This document shows positions 54,438 to 62,610 of a DNA stretch of 64,000 bases, one piece after another; position 1 is the stretch's first letter; each line of letters begins with the position of its first letter. This stretch comes from JAXLVB01 sp046329195 (GTDB taxonomy: Bacteria > Bacteroidota > Bacteroidia > Cytophagales > Spirosomataceae): NCBI GenBank assembly GCA_046329195.1, contig JAXLVB010000002.1:2542001-2606000 (forward strand). Direction: 5' to 3'. A program made the position numbers and the translations under genes. The notes under the pieces were generated by a model, which saw only the letters and a list, made by a program, of their open reading frames with translations, made no database searches and had not been told where the DNA came from.

Positions 54438-55100
54438 TCATTTACTTTCTGGGCCAACATACCACATGCCTAGAGCAACGAGCAGATGAAACGGAATATT
54501 CACGTAATGATTAATATCCCAAAGCCAATTGACTTCTTTGAAATGCTCGGGACTCAGGATGTATTCGATGCTGAGATATACAAAAAACACGCCAGCAAAA
54601 TAAAGCAACATGCCAACAGTAATCAAAAACATAGGGTGTCGGGAAAGACTTGTCTGCAAAATATTGCGCATGAGCTGATAAAGATACAGCATGGCAATCC
54701 AAATCAAGAAAAAACTTTCGAGCCCCATTACTTGGCTGTTCCAATGGCTGGGTGCACTTACATAGTGATACAACGCAAAAGGCAAGAAGACTACACTCAT
54801 CACTATCAACAACTTACGCACATTGACCGACTCTAAAAACTGATAATAAAAGCGGCTCAAACAAGCAAATTCGGCGATAGTTTGAATATTGTAAATAACT
54901 GGAGGGGGAAACAGCTCTTGCTGATGATTACTATGGCTACTATAAAAAATATTGATAGCACCCAAGCCCTCAACGAAGGCGGTAATCCAAAGATAGACAC
55001 ACAGCCACACGTAGGCGTGTCGCAAGTATTGAAACCGCCACACGCCCATTAGTGCAGGTAAAAAAATACTGCTAATGGATATGAACGTTAAAATGGGCAT
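54438..55100 (-). CDS. Multi-pass membrane protein, first copy of the duplicated pair
   Basis: 220 residues, about seven membrane segments (ISSIFLPALMGVWRFQYL, YVWLCVYLWITAFVEGLGA, LLIVMSVVFLPFALYHYV, FLIWIAMLYLYQLM, PMFLITVGMLLYFAGVFF). Paralogous to the 53324 product. The start is 15 bp from the stop of the 55116 gene, so the pair is an operon. Function unknown; a membrane sensor working with the small protein is possible. Confidence 0.8.
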   Translation of the reverse strand: MPILTFISISSIFLPALMGVWRFQYLRHAYVWLCVYLWITAFVEGLGAINIFYSSHSNHQQELFPPPVIYNIQTIAEFACLSRFYYQFLESVNVRKLLIVMSVVFLPFALYHYVSAPSHWNSQVMGLESFFLIWIAMLYLYQLMRNILQTSLSRHPMFLITVGMLLYFAGVFFVYLSIEYILSPEHFKEVNWLWDINHYVNIPFHLLVALGMWYVGPESK

Positions 55101-55115
55101 AGGTCCAGAACCTTA

Positions 55116-55502
55116 TTATACGTCACCCCAAGGAGGAGGACAAGCGCCGCCTTTGTCGGCCAAGTTGTCGCTACCTACACTACCACCTGATGTCCCTGTA
55201 TTACTTACCAACTCAGCCGAGCTAATAGTTGGAATCGGAATCCGAACCTTATTGCCAGCAGCAGGGGCCAGAATCAGCTGGAGTTTTCCTTTTTCCATCC
55301 CAAAATAAATCTTCAGATAGGCACAGTTTTCGGCTTCTTGCAGCAGGTTGATGACAAAATCTTTGTCAAACACATAGGCTTCAGGTTGTGGTCCAGCTAT
55401 GTGTTCACTCGCAAAAGCCTCAAACGCACGCTTCATCTGTTGGGCTTTTTTGAGCGGAATTAAGCCGCCATACGATTTTGGTGTAGTAGATTTAGAGTTC
55501 AT
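55116..55502 (-). CDS. Small protein with Cys/Pro tail, first copy
   Basis: 128 residues. LIPLKKAQQMKRAFEAFASEH is an amphipathic helix. FDKDFVINLLQEAENCAYLKIYFGMEKGKLQLILAPAAG aligns with the 54101 product over the core (x-LL-...-IYxG-...-GxxxLxxA). A Gly/Ser-rich linker (NTGTSGGSVGSDNLADKGG) leads to the tail ACPPPWGDV. The gene heads the unit, and the 478-bp gap upstream (55503-55980) holds only the 33-residue ORF at 55815. Confidence 0.75.
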   Translation of the reverse strand: MNSKSTTPKSYGGLIPLKKAQQMKRAFEAFASEHIAGPQPEAYVFDKDFVINLLQEAENCAYLKIYFGMEKGKLQLILAPAAGNKVRIPIPTISSAELVSNTGTSGGSVGSDNLADKGGACPPPWGDV

Positions 55503-55814
55503 CGAAAAATAAAAGTTGAAAGCCTGACAATAATTAGGTGTGTTTTGATGTTAATATTAATGAAAAGAAATCAAGAATTCCAATTTTGGTTGTAAAATAC
55601 ACGCCAGCAAAAACATTGTAACCCACTGACTATGAGTTGATTATTACTATTGTTTCAAGAATGAGTCATTGTAAATTGAGTAGAAAAGCGTATCAGATTA
55701 GGTAAAAACACCTGTTTTGCAAATCAGGTACTTTTACTCTACGAATACTGAATTAATTGGCTTGATTTTTGAGCATATATAGTTTATTTTCCAACCATTA
55801 ATCCTGTGAAAACC

Positions 55815-55916
55815 ATGTTTAGAACCATTGCATTGATTGGGCTGGCTATGATTGCTTCGGGCGTATTGATGTCTTTCAAAAAACCAAAGCACGACGACCG
55901 TCGTCTTGGCATCTAA
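55815..55916 (+). CDS. 33-residue small membrane peptide
   Basis: ATG at 55815, TAA at 55914-55916. One hydrophobic helix (TIALIGLAMIASGVLMSF) then a basic tail (KKPKHDDRRLGI). No overlapping gene. It may be a real small protein; evidence is only the frame and composition. Confidence 0.4.
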   Translation: MFRTIALIGLAMIASGVLMSFKKPKHDDRRLGI

Positions 55917-55986
55917 GCCGACTATGACAAGCCATTGTTTACTGTTTCTTCGGTGTGTACGGTCTTGCTAAGACCCAAGTTTTCTA

Positions 55987-56577
55987 CTATCGTTGCTCCA
56001 ATAGTTTGAATATTTTTTGTTGACTCTCGGGGTCATTCACATTCCATAATTCGTCTTCATGAGGCGGTAAGATTTTCTTGATTATCAGCTGGTTCAGCAG
56101 GTGTTTGGGCGAATAGGCTTTCGCTTCAATAGCCTGCTGAACGTGTGCATAGCAGGCTGGTTCCCAAATACTTATCAAGGGTTCAATCTGCCCGTCATCG
56201 GCATGGTAGTAAACCGTGGCATAACAGCTAGCATCTCGACTTTCGGCCAAATGTTGTACTCCTAGCTGGCTCAACAAAGGCACATCGCAGGCCACTACCA
56301 ACCACGCTTCGGTAGGGTAGCGCCGCATGGCCGACCAAATACCACCCAAGGGTCCAAGCTCAGGAAATTCGTCAAGGAGGATAGAACTTGTCTGTTTGGA
56401 AGAATCTTGCTGGGCATTTAACGATACAAACACTTCGACACAAAAAGGAGTCAACAAATCTACCAAGTGCTCCCGCTGTGGTTTGCCGTGATAGGTAATC
56501 AGCCCTTTGTCTTCGCCCATGCGAATACTCTGCCCTCCGGCTAACACAAGCCCATAAAGTGGTGGCGTTGGGGTCAT
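55987..56577 (-). CDS. mobA: Molybdenum cofactor guanylyltransferase MobA
   Basis: 196 residues. LAGGQSIRMGEDKGLITYHGKP is the NTP-binding motif of the MobA/GlmU-type nucleotidyltransferases (RMGxDK). LLDEFPELGPLGGIWSAMRRYPTEAWLVVACDVPLL carries the conserved G-P-L-x-G-I and D-x-P. MobA joins GMP to molybdopterin in the cytoplasm. It lies after moaC on the same strand, with a palindrome (56643-56688) between, so the two may be one operon. The rest of the pathway is not in the window. Confidence 0.92.
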   Translation of the reverse strand: MTPTPPLYGLVLAGGQSIRMGEDKGLITYHGKPQREHLVDLLTPFCVEVFVSLNAQQDSSKQTSSILLDEFPELGPLGGIWSAMRRYPTEAWLVVACDVPLLSQLGVQHLAESRDASCYATVYYHADDGQIEPLISIWEPACYAHVQQAIEAKAYSPKHLLNQLIIKKILPPHEDELWNVNDPESQQKIFKLLEQR

Positions 56578-56642
56578 GGGGAGAAGGAATTGGTTACTGG
56601 CGATGGGGGTAATACTTCTTGTTTTTGAGGTCTAGGCTCTTA

Positions 56643-56688
56643 AATGTTCCACTTCTATGAGCCTTCGCTTGAGAAGAAGTGGAACATT
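56643..56688. repeat. Dispersed palindrome, ACGTTCCACTT family, copy 5
   Basis: Arms AATGTTCCACTTCT and AGAAGTGGAACATT around an 18-nt loop that itself holds GAGCCTTCGCTTGAG. It lies between mobA and moaC on the minus strand. Confidence 0.8.
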
Positions 56689-56731
56689 ATATGCCAAACT
56701 AGGTAAATTAAGGTTCTCTTTATTGCTCGTT

Positions 56732-57208
56732 CTACAAAGCATGAAAATCGCTTTTGCCTCCTGTTTTTTGTATTAAGCGAGTTTCTTTGATGACTATCTC
56801 GTGCGAAAATGCCTTGCACATATCATAAATAGTCAGCGCCGCAATACTGGCACCCGTGAGTGCTTCCATTTCAACGCCCGTCTTGGCCGATAGCGAGCAT
56901 GTGCACTCTATTTGTACTTCATTACCATTGACTTCAATCGTAAACTTACAACTATCCAGCCCCAAGGGATGGCAAAGCGGAATGAGTTCTGATGTTTTTT
57001 TGGCACCCATTGTTCCCGCAATAATAGCGGTCTGAAATACCGGCCCTTTCTTGGTCTGGATGTCGCCTTGCTGTAGATGCGCCATGATTTCGTCAGACAA
57101 CACCACCACGCTGCGAGCTATGGCAGTTCGTTTGGTAATGGCCTTCTCCGAAACGTCCACCATCGAGGGGTTGTTTTGGGCATCTACATGCGAAAATGTC
57201 TTTTGCAT
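56732..57208 (-). CDS. moaC: Cyclic pyranopterin monophosphate synthase MoaC
   Basis: 158 residues, the normal length. MVDVSEKAITKRTAIARS is the family start; GAKKTSELIPLCHPL carries the active-site Lys/His, and VECT-type strands lead to TGVEMEALTGASIAALTIYDMCKA and the KTGGKSDF end. MoaC makes cyclic pyranopterin monophosphate in the second half-reaction of molybdenum cofactor synthesis. mobA follows downstream. A DPP-IV gene lies 124 bp upstream on the same strand. Confidence 0.97.
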   Translation of the reverse strand: MQKTFSHVDAQNNPSMVDVSEKAITKRTAIARSVVVLSDEIMAHLQQGDIQTKKGPVFQTAIIAGTMGAKKTSELIPLCHPLGLDSCKFTIEVNGNEVQIECTCSLSAKTGVEMEALTGASIAALTIYDMCKAFSHEIVIKETRLIQKTGGKSDFHAL

Positions 57209-57332
57209 TTCAATTCGTGTTTTTAATACAACAAACGCAGCGGCGCATTACGCCCTTGTTTTAAAATCCATGTTGAAATTCCTGTCCAACTTCAATAACC
57301 AGTTACTAATGCCTAACTCCGAGTCTCCTACC

Positions 57333-59522
57333 TCATCTCGGCCCTGGAGGGCAATGCTTCAACAGATATTCGGTGAATAATTTACGCAAGTGAGCGTTTG
57401 TACCTGGGCCTTCTGAAATACCGTGGGTACGATTGGGATAAGCCATCATCTGAAACTGCTTTCCTTGCTTAATCAACTCATTGATAAGGGCTTCGGCATT
57501 TTGGTAGTGTACGTTATCGTCGCCAGTGCCGTGAATATAGAGCAAGTTGCCTTTCAGGTTTTTGGCATAGGTAATGGGTGAGCCTTTGATGAAATCTTCT
57601 TTGTTTTCTTGAGGCAGTCCCATGTAGCGTTCTTGATAAATGTTGTCGTAATACAACTGATTGGCCACTGCTGCTACCGAGATACCCGTTTTGTAGATGT
57701 CAGGATATTGAAACAATAGGTTGAGCGTCATTGACCCTCCCCCACTCCAACCGTGCACGGCAATACGCTCGGAGTCCACAAATTTCCACTTCAAAATCTC
57801 TTTGGCTGCCATCGCTTGGTCACGGGCATTGATGATACCAATATTGCGATAAATACTCTTGCGCCACTTGGCACCTTTGGGGGCGGGCGTACCTCGGTTA
57901 TCAAGCGACATGTAGATATAGCCCGCCTCGGCCATATCGCCCTCAAAAAGGCGGTTTCCACCCACTCCGTAAGTATCTCGAACGGTGGCAGAGGCTGGTT
58001 CGCCATATACCATAAATACAACGGGGTATTTTTTGGTCGAATCAAAATTGACAGGTTTCACCATCCAGCCATCCATCGTAACGCCGTCGGCAGTAGTTAC
58101 CTGAAAAAACTCAGTGTTGACTTTCCGGCGAGGGGTGTTTGGTTTGCTTGGTTCACCTATCGTTTGGTGGTCGGGTAGGCTCACCATCTCTTGCACGGGT
58201 GGTGTAGTAGAGCTTGAGTACGAATGCCGTGCCCAGCGGCCATTCGGTGAAATATCATACGAATGTGTACCTTTTTGAGAAGCAGGCGTCAGGCGTTCAG
58301 CAGGGCTTTGTCCGTTTAGTGCCACTCGGTAAAGGTAGCTTTGGGTGGCGTTTTGGGGCGAAGCCGCAAAGTAAACCGTACCTGCTTGCTCATCCACCTG
58401 ATAGACCTCCATCACGTCGTAATCGCCTTTGGTGATAAGGGTTTCTGAGCCTTCGGGCGTGAGGCGATACAAATGCCGCCAGCCGTCTTTTTCGCTCAAA
58501 AACAAGAAAGCCTTGCCGTTTTCGATCCAATGCCAATTTTCCATGTCGCCTTTCCACCAATGCGACTGTACGTCCACCCAGGCTTCGCTGGTTTCGGAGG
58601 CGATTTCTTTGACAGTACCCGCCTTCACGTTGCACCAAAACAACTTGGATTGGTTCTGATGACGGTTTAGCTGCTGTAGCATAATAGCAGAGCCTGCCCA
58701 TTCCATCTTGGGAATATAATGCTGGCGAGCGTCGCCCGGCACATTGAGCCACGTGGTTTTGGCAGAGGCCACATCTACCACTCCAATTTTGCAAGCCGAA
58801 GGTGGCTCACCTACCTTGGGATACTCAACGGGTACAGTAAACGAGTACAGCGAATCGGTATTGTTAATCATCAAAAAATACTTGGTTCCACGGGCGTCAA
58901 TTTGCCAATAAGCAATGCTTTTGCTATCGTTGCTCCAGCGAAAACCATCTCGGCAGTCAAACTCTTCTTCATACACCCAGTCGAAGGTGCCATTGATAAT
59001 TTTGTCGGTACCGTCAGTGGTCAAAGGTTTGATTTTGTGCGTACTAAGGTCTTCTGCATACAAGTTGTGCTTATAGACATAAGCTGCTTTGGTGCCATCG
59101 GGCGATACTTTAGCAAACATCAACGATGACTCGGCAAAAGTACCTCCCAGCTTATCAAGGCGGCCTGTCGTGACATCCAATACCCAATAGTCGCCACGGG
59201 TAGCGTATCGCCATACTCGTTGGGGATTGGTGTAAATCAGAAGTTTCTTGGCATCTGCCGAAAACTCATAGGCCGTTGGTAACAAGGCTTTGCTTTGGCC
59301 AGCAGGAATCAGCTTTTCGCTGGCAACCAGCGTAGTTTTTTGTCCGGTTTTGACATCAATCTGCACAATACTTCCGCCTTCTATTCGCTGATAAGCGTTT
59401 CCGTCGGCACTCCAGTGTAAACCTCGGCTATCGGTTACCGAAAGGGGTGACGTTAGGGGTTGGGCAAAAAGGGATTTGCCGAGGAAGGCCCAAAGCAAAA
59501 CGGACCAAGTAGTTAGTTTCAT
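57333..59522 (-). CDS. S9 family peptidase, dipeptidyl peptidase IV-like
   Basis: 729 residues. The signal peptide is MKLTTWSVLLWAFLGKSLF-AQ. The first two thirds are a DPP-IV N-terminal propeller (FDWVYEEEFDCRDGFRWSND carries the EE motif that binds the substrate N-terminus). The catalytic domain has Ser in IAVHGWSGGGSMTLN, Asp in HGTGDDNVHYQNA and His in YPNRTHGISEG. It releases Xaa-Pro or Xaa-Ala dipeptides in the periplasm, important for peptide use in Bacteroidota. A promoter lies at 59547-59578 and the bdr-like gene is divergent. Confidence 0.95.
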   Translation of the reverse strand: MKLTTWSVLLWAFLGKSLFAQPLTSPLSVTDSRGLHWSADGNAYQRIEGGSIVQIDVKTGQKTTLVASEKLIPAGQSKALLPTAYEFSADAKKLLIYTNPQRVWRYATRGDYWVLDVTTGRLDKLGGTFAESSLMFAKVSPDGTKAAYVYKHNLYAEDLSTHKIKPLTTDGTDKIINGTFDWVYEEEFDCRDGFRWSNDSKSIAYWQIDARGTKYFLMINNTDSLYSFTVPVEYPKVGEPPSACKIGVVDVASAKTTWLNVPGDARQHYIPKMEWAGSAIMLQQLNRHQNQSKLFWCNVKAGTVKEIASETSEAWVDVQSHWWKGDMENWHWIENGKAFLFLSEKDGWRHLYRLTPEGSETLITKGDYDVMEVYQVDEQAGTVYFAASPQNATQSYLYRVALNGQSPAERLTPASQKGTHSYDISPNGRWARHSYSSSTTPPVQEMVSLPDHQTIGEPSKPNTPRRKVNTEFFQVTTADGVTMDGWMVKPVNFDSTKKYPVVFMVYGEPASATVRDTYGVGGNRLFEGDMAEAGYIYMSLDNRGTPAPKGAKWRKSIYRNIGIINARDQAMAAKEILKWKFVDSERIAVHGWSGGGSMTLNLLFQYPDIYKTGISVAAVANQLYYDNIYQERYMGLPQENKEDFIKGSPITYAKNLKGNLLYIHGTGDDNVHYQNAEALINELIKQGKQFQMMAYPNRTHGISEGPGTNAHLRKLFTEYLLKHCPPGPR

Positions 59523-59546
59523 TGAAATTGAAGTTAGGTATCACGC

Positions 59547-59578
59547 CAAATATAGCCAAAATCGGTTACACATGCCAA
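59547..59578 (-). promoter_or_regulatory. Promoter of the DPP-IV-like gene
   Basis: Minus strand TTG (plus 59576-59578), 21-nt spacer, TATATTTG (plus 59547-59554), some 25 bp ahead of the ATG. A plus-strand TATCTTTG (59587-59594) close by is the likely -7 box of the divergent reductase gene, so the two promoters nearly touch. Confidence 0.65.
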
Positions 59579-59630
59579 GGATACCCTATCTTTGCCGAAC
59601 TATTCGGGACATTCCTTGTGTTGGTCTTAT

Positions 59631-60617
59631 ATGGAAACGCAATTCTTCGACGTACTTATTATTGGTGGTGGGCCTATAGGATTGGCCTGTGGACTAGAAG
59701 CCAAGCAAGCAGGGCTAAGCTATGTTATTTTAGAAAAAGGCTGTTTGGTCAATTCGTTGTATAACTACCCTGCCAACATGACTTTTTTCTCTACCTCAGA
59801 GCGCTTAGAAATCGGCGGAATCCCCTTTGTGTCAAACAACGCCAAGCCGACCCGAGCCGAAGCATTGGAATACTACCGCCGTGTAGCGATGTCGAAGCAG
59901 CTGAATATCAAGCTATTTGAACCTGTAGAATCTGTCAAACGAAGCGATAGCGATTCGGCTGTTGTCTATGAAATTACCACCAATAAAGCCACGTATCGAG
60001 CGGCCAATGTGGTGGTGGCTACGGGTTTTTACGACATTCCAGTCTTGCTCAATGTACCCGGCGAAAACCTACCCAAGGTAACGCATTATTACAAAGACCC
60101 GCATTTTTATGCTGGCCAAAAAGTGTTGGTGGTGGGTGCCAACAACTCAGCGGTTGATGCTGCTCTCGAAACCTGGCGCAAAGGTGCCGACGTGACGATG
60201 GTGATTCGGGAGGCCGAAGTGGGCACACGAGTCAAATACTGGGTACGCCCCGACATCGTGAACCGAATTGCGGAAGGCTCTATTCACGCTTATTTCCATG
60301 CTGCCGTCAAAGAAATCCATCCGTATTCGGTTGATATTCAAACTCCTGAAGGGGTAGTGAGTATCGAAAACGACTGGGTGATTGCCATGACAGGATACCA
60401 ACCACACTTCGATTTTTTACGAAAAATCGGCATCCAACTCTCGGCAGACGAAAAACTATACCCAAGCTACAATGCTGCTACGCAAGAGAGCAACTTACCG
60501 CATATTTACCTAGCCGGTGTCGTGTGCGGAGGCATGGACACGCACGTGTGGTTTATCGAAAATTCACGGGTTCATGCCGAGACGATTATCGCTCGAATTG
60601 TACAAGAAAAAAAATAA
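59631..60617 (+). CDS. YpdA/Bdr-type FAD-dependent thiol-disulfide reductase
   Basis: 328 residues from the ATG at 59631, 37 bp after a TATCTTTG box; the longer start at 59592 would overlap the promoter. FDVLIIGGGPIGLACGLEAK binds FAD; VLVVGANNSAVDAALETWRKGADV binds NADPH; WVIAMTGYQPHFDFLRKIG and LAGVVCGGMDTHVWFIENSR match the YpdA family. YpdA reduces bacillithiol disulfide with NADPH in the cytoplasm. In a Bacteroidota cell this implies bacillithiol or a similar thiol, but no biosynthesis gene is in the window. Confidence 0.88.
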   Translation: METQFFDVLIIGGGPIGLACGLEAKQAGLSYVILEKGCLVNSLYNYPANMTFFSTSERLEIGGIPFVSNNAKPTRAEALEYYRRVAMSKQLNIKLFEPVESVKRSDSDSAVVYEITTNKATYRAANVVVATGFYDIPVLLNVPGENLPKVTHYYKDPHFYAGQKVLVVGANNSAVDAALETWRKGADVTMVIREAEVGTRVKYWVRPDIVNRIAEGSIHAYFHAAVKEIHPYSVDIQTPEGVVSIENDWVIAMTGYQPHFDFLRKIGIQLSADEKLYPSYNAATQESNLPHIYLAGVVCGGMDTHVWFIENSRVHAETIIARIVQEKK

Positions 60618-60636
60618 ATCACTGATAATCATTATC

Positions 60637-61710
60637 CTACTCCTTCAAAGCCAAATATTCTACTACTAACGCCCAGTTGTAGGCTTCGCACGTCCAGCGC
60701 AGATGCGTGAAGGGTAAGGGGGCTAACTGCTGATACACAAACGGCTGCTCAAACGCCGTCAACAAGCCTGCAATGAAGAAATAAAAATCGTCGAATTGAG
60801 CTGTTTTGAGTGGTTGGGGAAGGTTGATAGCTGGTGCTGGTTCGCCCAATCGTAACAAGGAGGTGCATAGTACCAACTGGTCCATCCAGCCGATGGGCTG
60901 CTGCAATAATTCGTTGGCGTCTTGGATTAGTACCGCTCTACATGGCTCGATGGCTGGTAGTGGAAACGCCGCCAATAATCTACTCACATGGTAAATAATG
61001 GGCACTGTGCGGGGATACTGATGGGCTACCTGAAAAGGATGCGTACGATGCTTGCCCGACACAATCACTTCCCGAATATAAGTCAACGAATCCATGTCGT
61101 GCTGGTTGAGGGGCAAGTCAAACGAGCACAGGCAATACAACAAATTGGACAACACACAAACATCAAACTCGATGTACATGTTCTTTCCAAACCACGTGGA
61201 ATAGGCTTTTAAGTGACGAAATTCCGGAAAAGTATTCCGAATCTGCTTACCCTGTGCCAAATTGCAATGCTGTTGGAGTTTTTGATGCAACCATTGGGCA
61301 TCGGCTTGGGTATGAGGCTGAGTCAGATAGATAAAGGCCGTGTCGTCCACGTCGTCTGGGATCCGAAAATGCTCAAAATGCCGCATGATATAGCCATGCG
61401 GGAAGTGCTGGGAGGGCTTTGTCTGAAAAAAATTGTACGTCAGCAAGCCGTCTTTGTTCTGAAAAGCAGGGTAATTCTGAATAGCTTTTTGATGAATTAG
61501 CTCGACCAGTAGCTGAGAATCAGCGGAAAGCAACGGCTTAATTTTGAGCAAGGTAAACACCGTAATTGCCGTAAAAAAGATATTGGTGTCAGGCCGCCGA
61601 TAGCCCCACTGAGGATTCTCCCGATACGACGCAAACACGCCCTCAGGAAAGTACCGACGCTCTGCCGAATCTTGCAGCTGTGCAATATGTTGAACAACGG
61701 AGTCTATCAT
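60637..61710 (-). CDS. Hypothetical alpha-toroid protein with a DVDDTA motif
   Basis: 357 residues from the ATG at 61710 (a TTG at 61713 is not needed). Not recognised with certainty. It appears all helical, with repeating Trp/Tyr-rich helices. IPDDVDDTAFIYL carries DxDDTA, the acid motif of class II terpene cyclases; GYRRPDTNIFFTAITVFTLL and NKDGLLTYNFFQTK precede it. Class II cyclases usually have two such toroid domains and more than 500 residues, so this one may be a single-domain relative, or the motif may be chance. No signal peptide. The gene converges on the reductase with a 19-bp gap. Confidence 0.55.
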   Translation of the reverse strand: MIDSVVQHIAQLQDSAERRYFPEGVFASYRENPQWGYRRPDTNIFFTAITVFTLLKIKPLLSADSQLLVELIHQKAIQNYPAFQNKDGLLTYNFFQTKPSQHFPHGYIMRHFEHFRIPDDVDDTAFIYLTQPHTQADAQWLHQKLQQHCNLAQGKQIRNTFPEFRHLKAYSTWFGKNMYIEFDVCVLSNLLYCLCSFDLPLNQHDMDSLTYIREVIVSGKHRTHPFQVAHQYPRTVPIIYHVSRLLAAFPLPAIEPCRAVLIQDANELLQQPIGWMDQLVLCTSLLRLGEPAPAINLPQPLKTAQFDDFYFFIAGLLTAFEQPFVYQQLAPLPFTHLRWTCEAYNWALVVEYLALKE

Positions 61711-61808
61711 CAAACGTACACGTGTTGTGTTTCAAAACTACACATAAGGGCGTGGAAGTGGGTGCTTTGGATTAAAAAAATTGTGGTTCAACTGTAATTT
61801 ATACAGAA

Positions 61809-61830
61809 ATTGTCCGTGAGGACACGGACA
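61809..61830. repeat. 9-bp perfect hairpin with AGGA loop
   Basis: TTGTCCGTG and CACGGACAA around AGGA. GGTTGC / GCAACC pairs follow about 40 bp apart, so a larger folded element may extend to 61885. It does not match a TPP riboswitch. Confidence 0.5.
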
Positions 61831-61929
61831 ATGGCGGTTGCTGTAGCGTGTGTCTCACCCGTAGTGGAACTAAGGCAACCTTCATCCCGTGTAAATCAAC
61901 GAAGAAACAAAATTGTAAAAACTAACCGT

Positions 61930-62595
61930 ATGTCGAGCCATCATATTGTCAGAGAAGACCAAGAGCCAGCCTTAGTTATTGCCAACGGCGAACGTTGCAG
62001 TACCGAACTCTTGGGGCAACTGCTGGAGTGGAGTCCCTTTGTAGTGGTGCTTGATGGCGCTATTCACCGAGTGCGGCAGTTAGGCATCAAGGTAGATGCC
62101 TTGCTGGGTGATTTTGACCGAAATGAGCTTGATTTCAAAGAAATTATGGCCGAGCAACACCCCATAGAGATTGTGCACACACCCGACCAAGACAAAACAG
62201 ATTTAGAAAAAGCTTTTGATTTTTTGATAGAGCGAGGACACAAGGCCGTCAACGTGGTGTGGGCAACTGGCCGCCGTGCCGACCATTCGATCACCAACAT
62301 GACCAACTTGGTGCGGTATCGTCAGGTACTCAAACCCGTCATGTACGACGACTACTCGAAGATTTTCCCCTTGCCCAATCACTACGAAAAATGGTACACT
62401 CAAGGCACTCCGCTCTCGTTGATTCCCGTGGGTACGGTAACGGGAATCGTCACGCAGGGTCTGGTCTATAACTTAACCGACGAATCCTTGATACTAGGCT
62501 ATCGGGCAGGCAATAGCAACGAAGCTGCCCACGATGGTTTTGTACGCATCAGCTACCAAACCGGCGACTTGTTGATGATGGAGTGTTGGGATTGA
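61930..62595 (+). CDS. Thiamine diphosphokinase (thiamine pyrophosphokinase)
   Basis: 221 residues from the ATG at 61930. The longer frame from 61810 reads through the hairpin element and is rejected. VVVLDGAIHRVRQLGIKVDALLGDFD is the family ATP site, HTPDQDKTDLEKAFDFLIERG the D-x-D/E-K-T-D motif, and ATGRRADHSITNM the thiamine side (G-R-x-D-H). The last part (PLSLIPVGTVTGIVTQGLVYNL) is the small substrate-binding domain. It makes thiamine diphosphate from thiamine and ATP in the cytoplasm. It is alone between two convergent or divergent genes, with no TPP riboswitch. Confidence 0.92.
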   Translation: MSSHHIVREDQEPALVIANGERCSTELLGQLLEWSPFVVVLDGAIHRVRQLGIKVDALLGDFDRNELDFKEIMAEQHPIEIVHTPDQDKTDLEKAFDFLIERGHKAVNVVWATGRRADHSITNMTNLVRYRQVLKPVMYDDYSKIFPLPNHYEKWYTQGTPLSLIPVGTVTGIVTQGLVYNLTDESLILGYRAGNSNEAAHDGFVRISYQTGDLLMMECWD

Positions 62596-62610
62596 CCCTC
62601 CGCACCAATC

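Noticed and set aside
61796..61929. TPP riboswitch before thiamine diphosphokinase
   Set aside because: The conserved CTGAGA and downstream pyrophosphate-sensor words are absent; only a simple hairpin is present.
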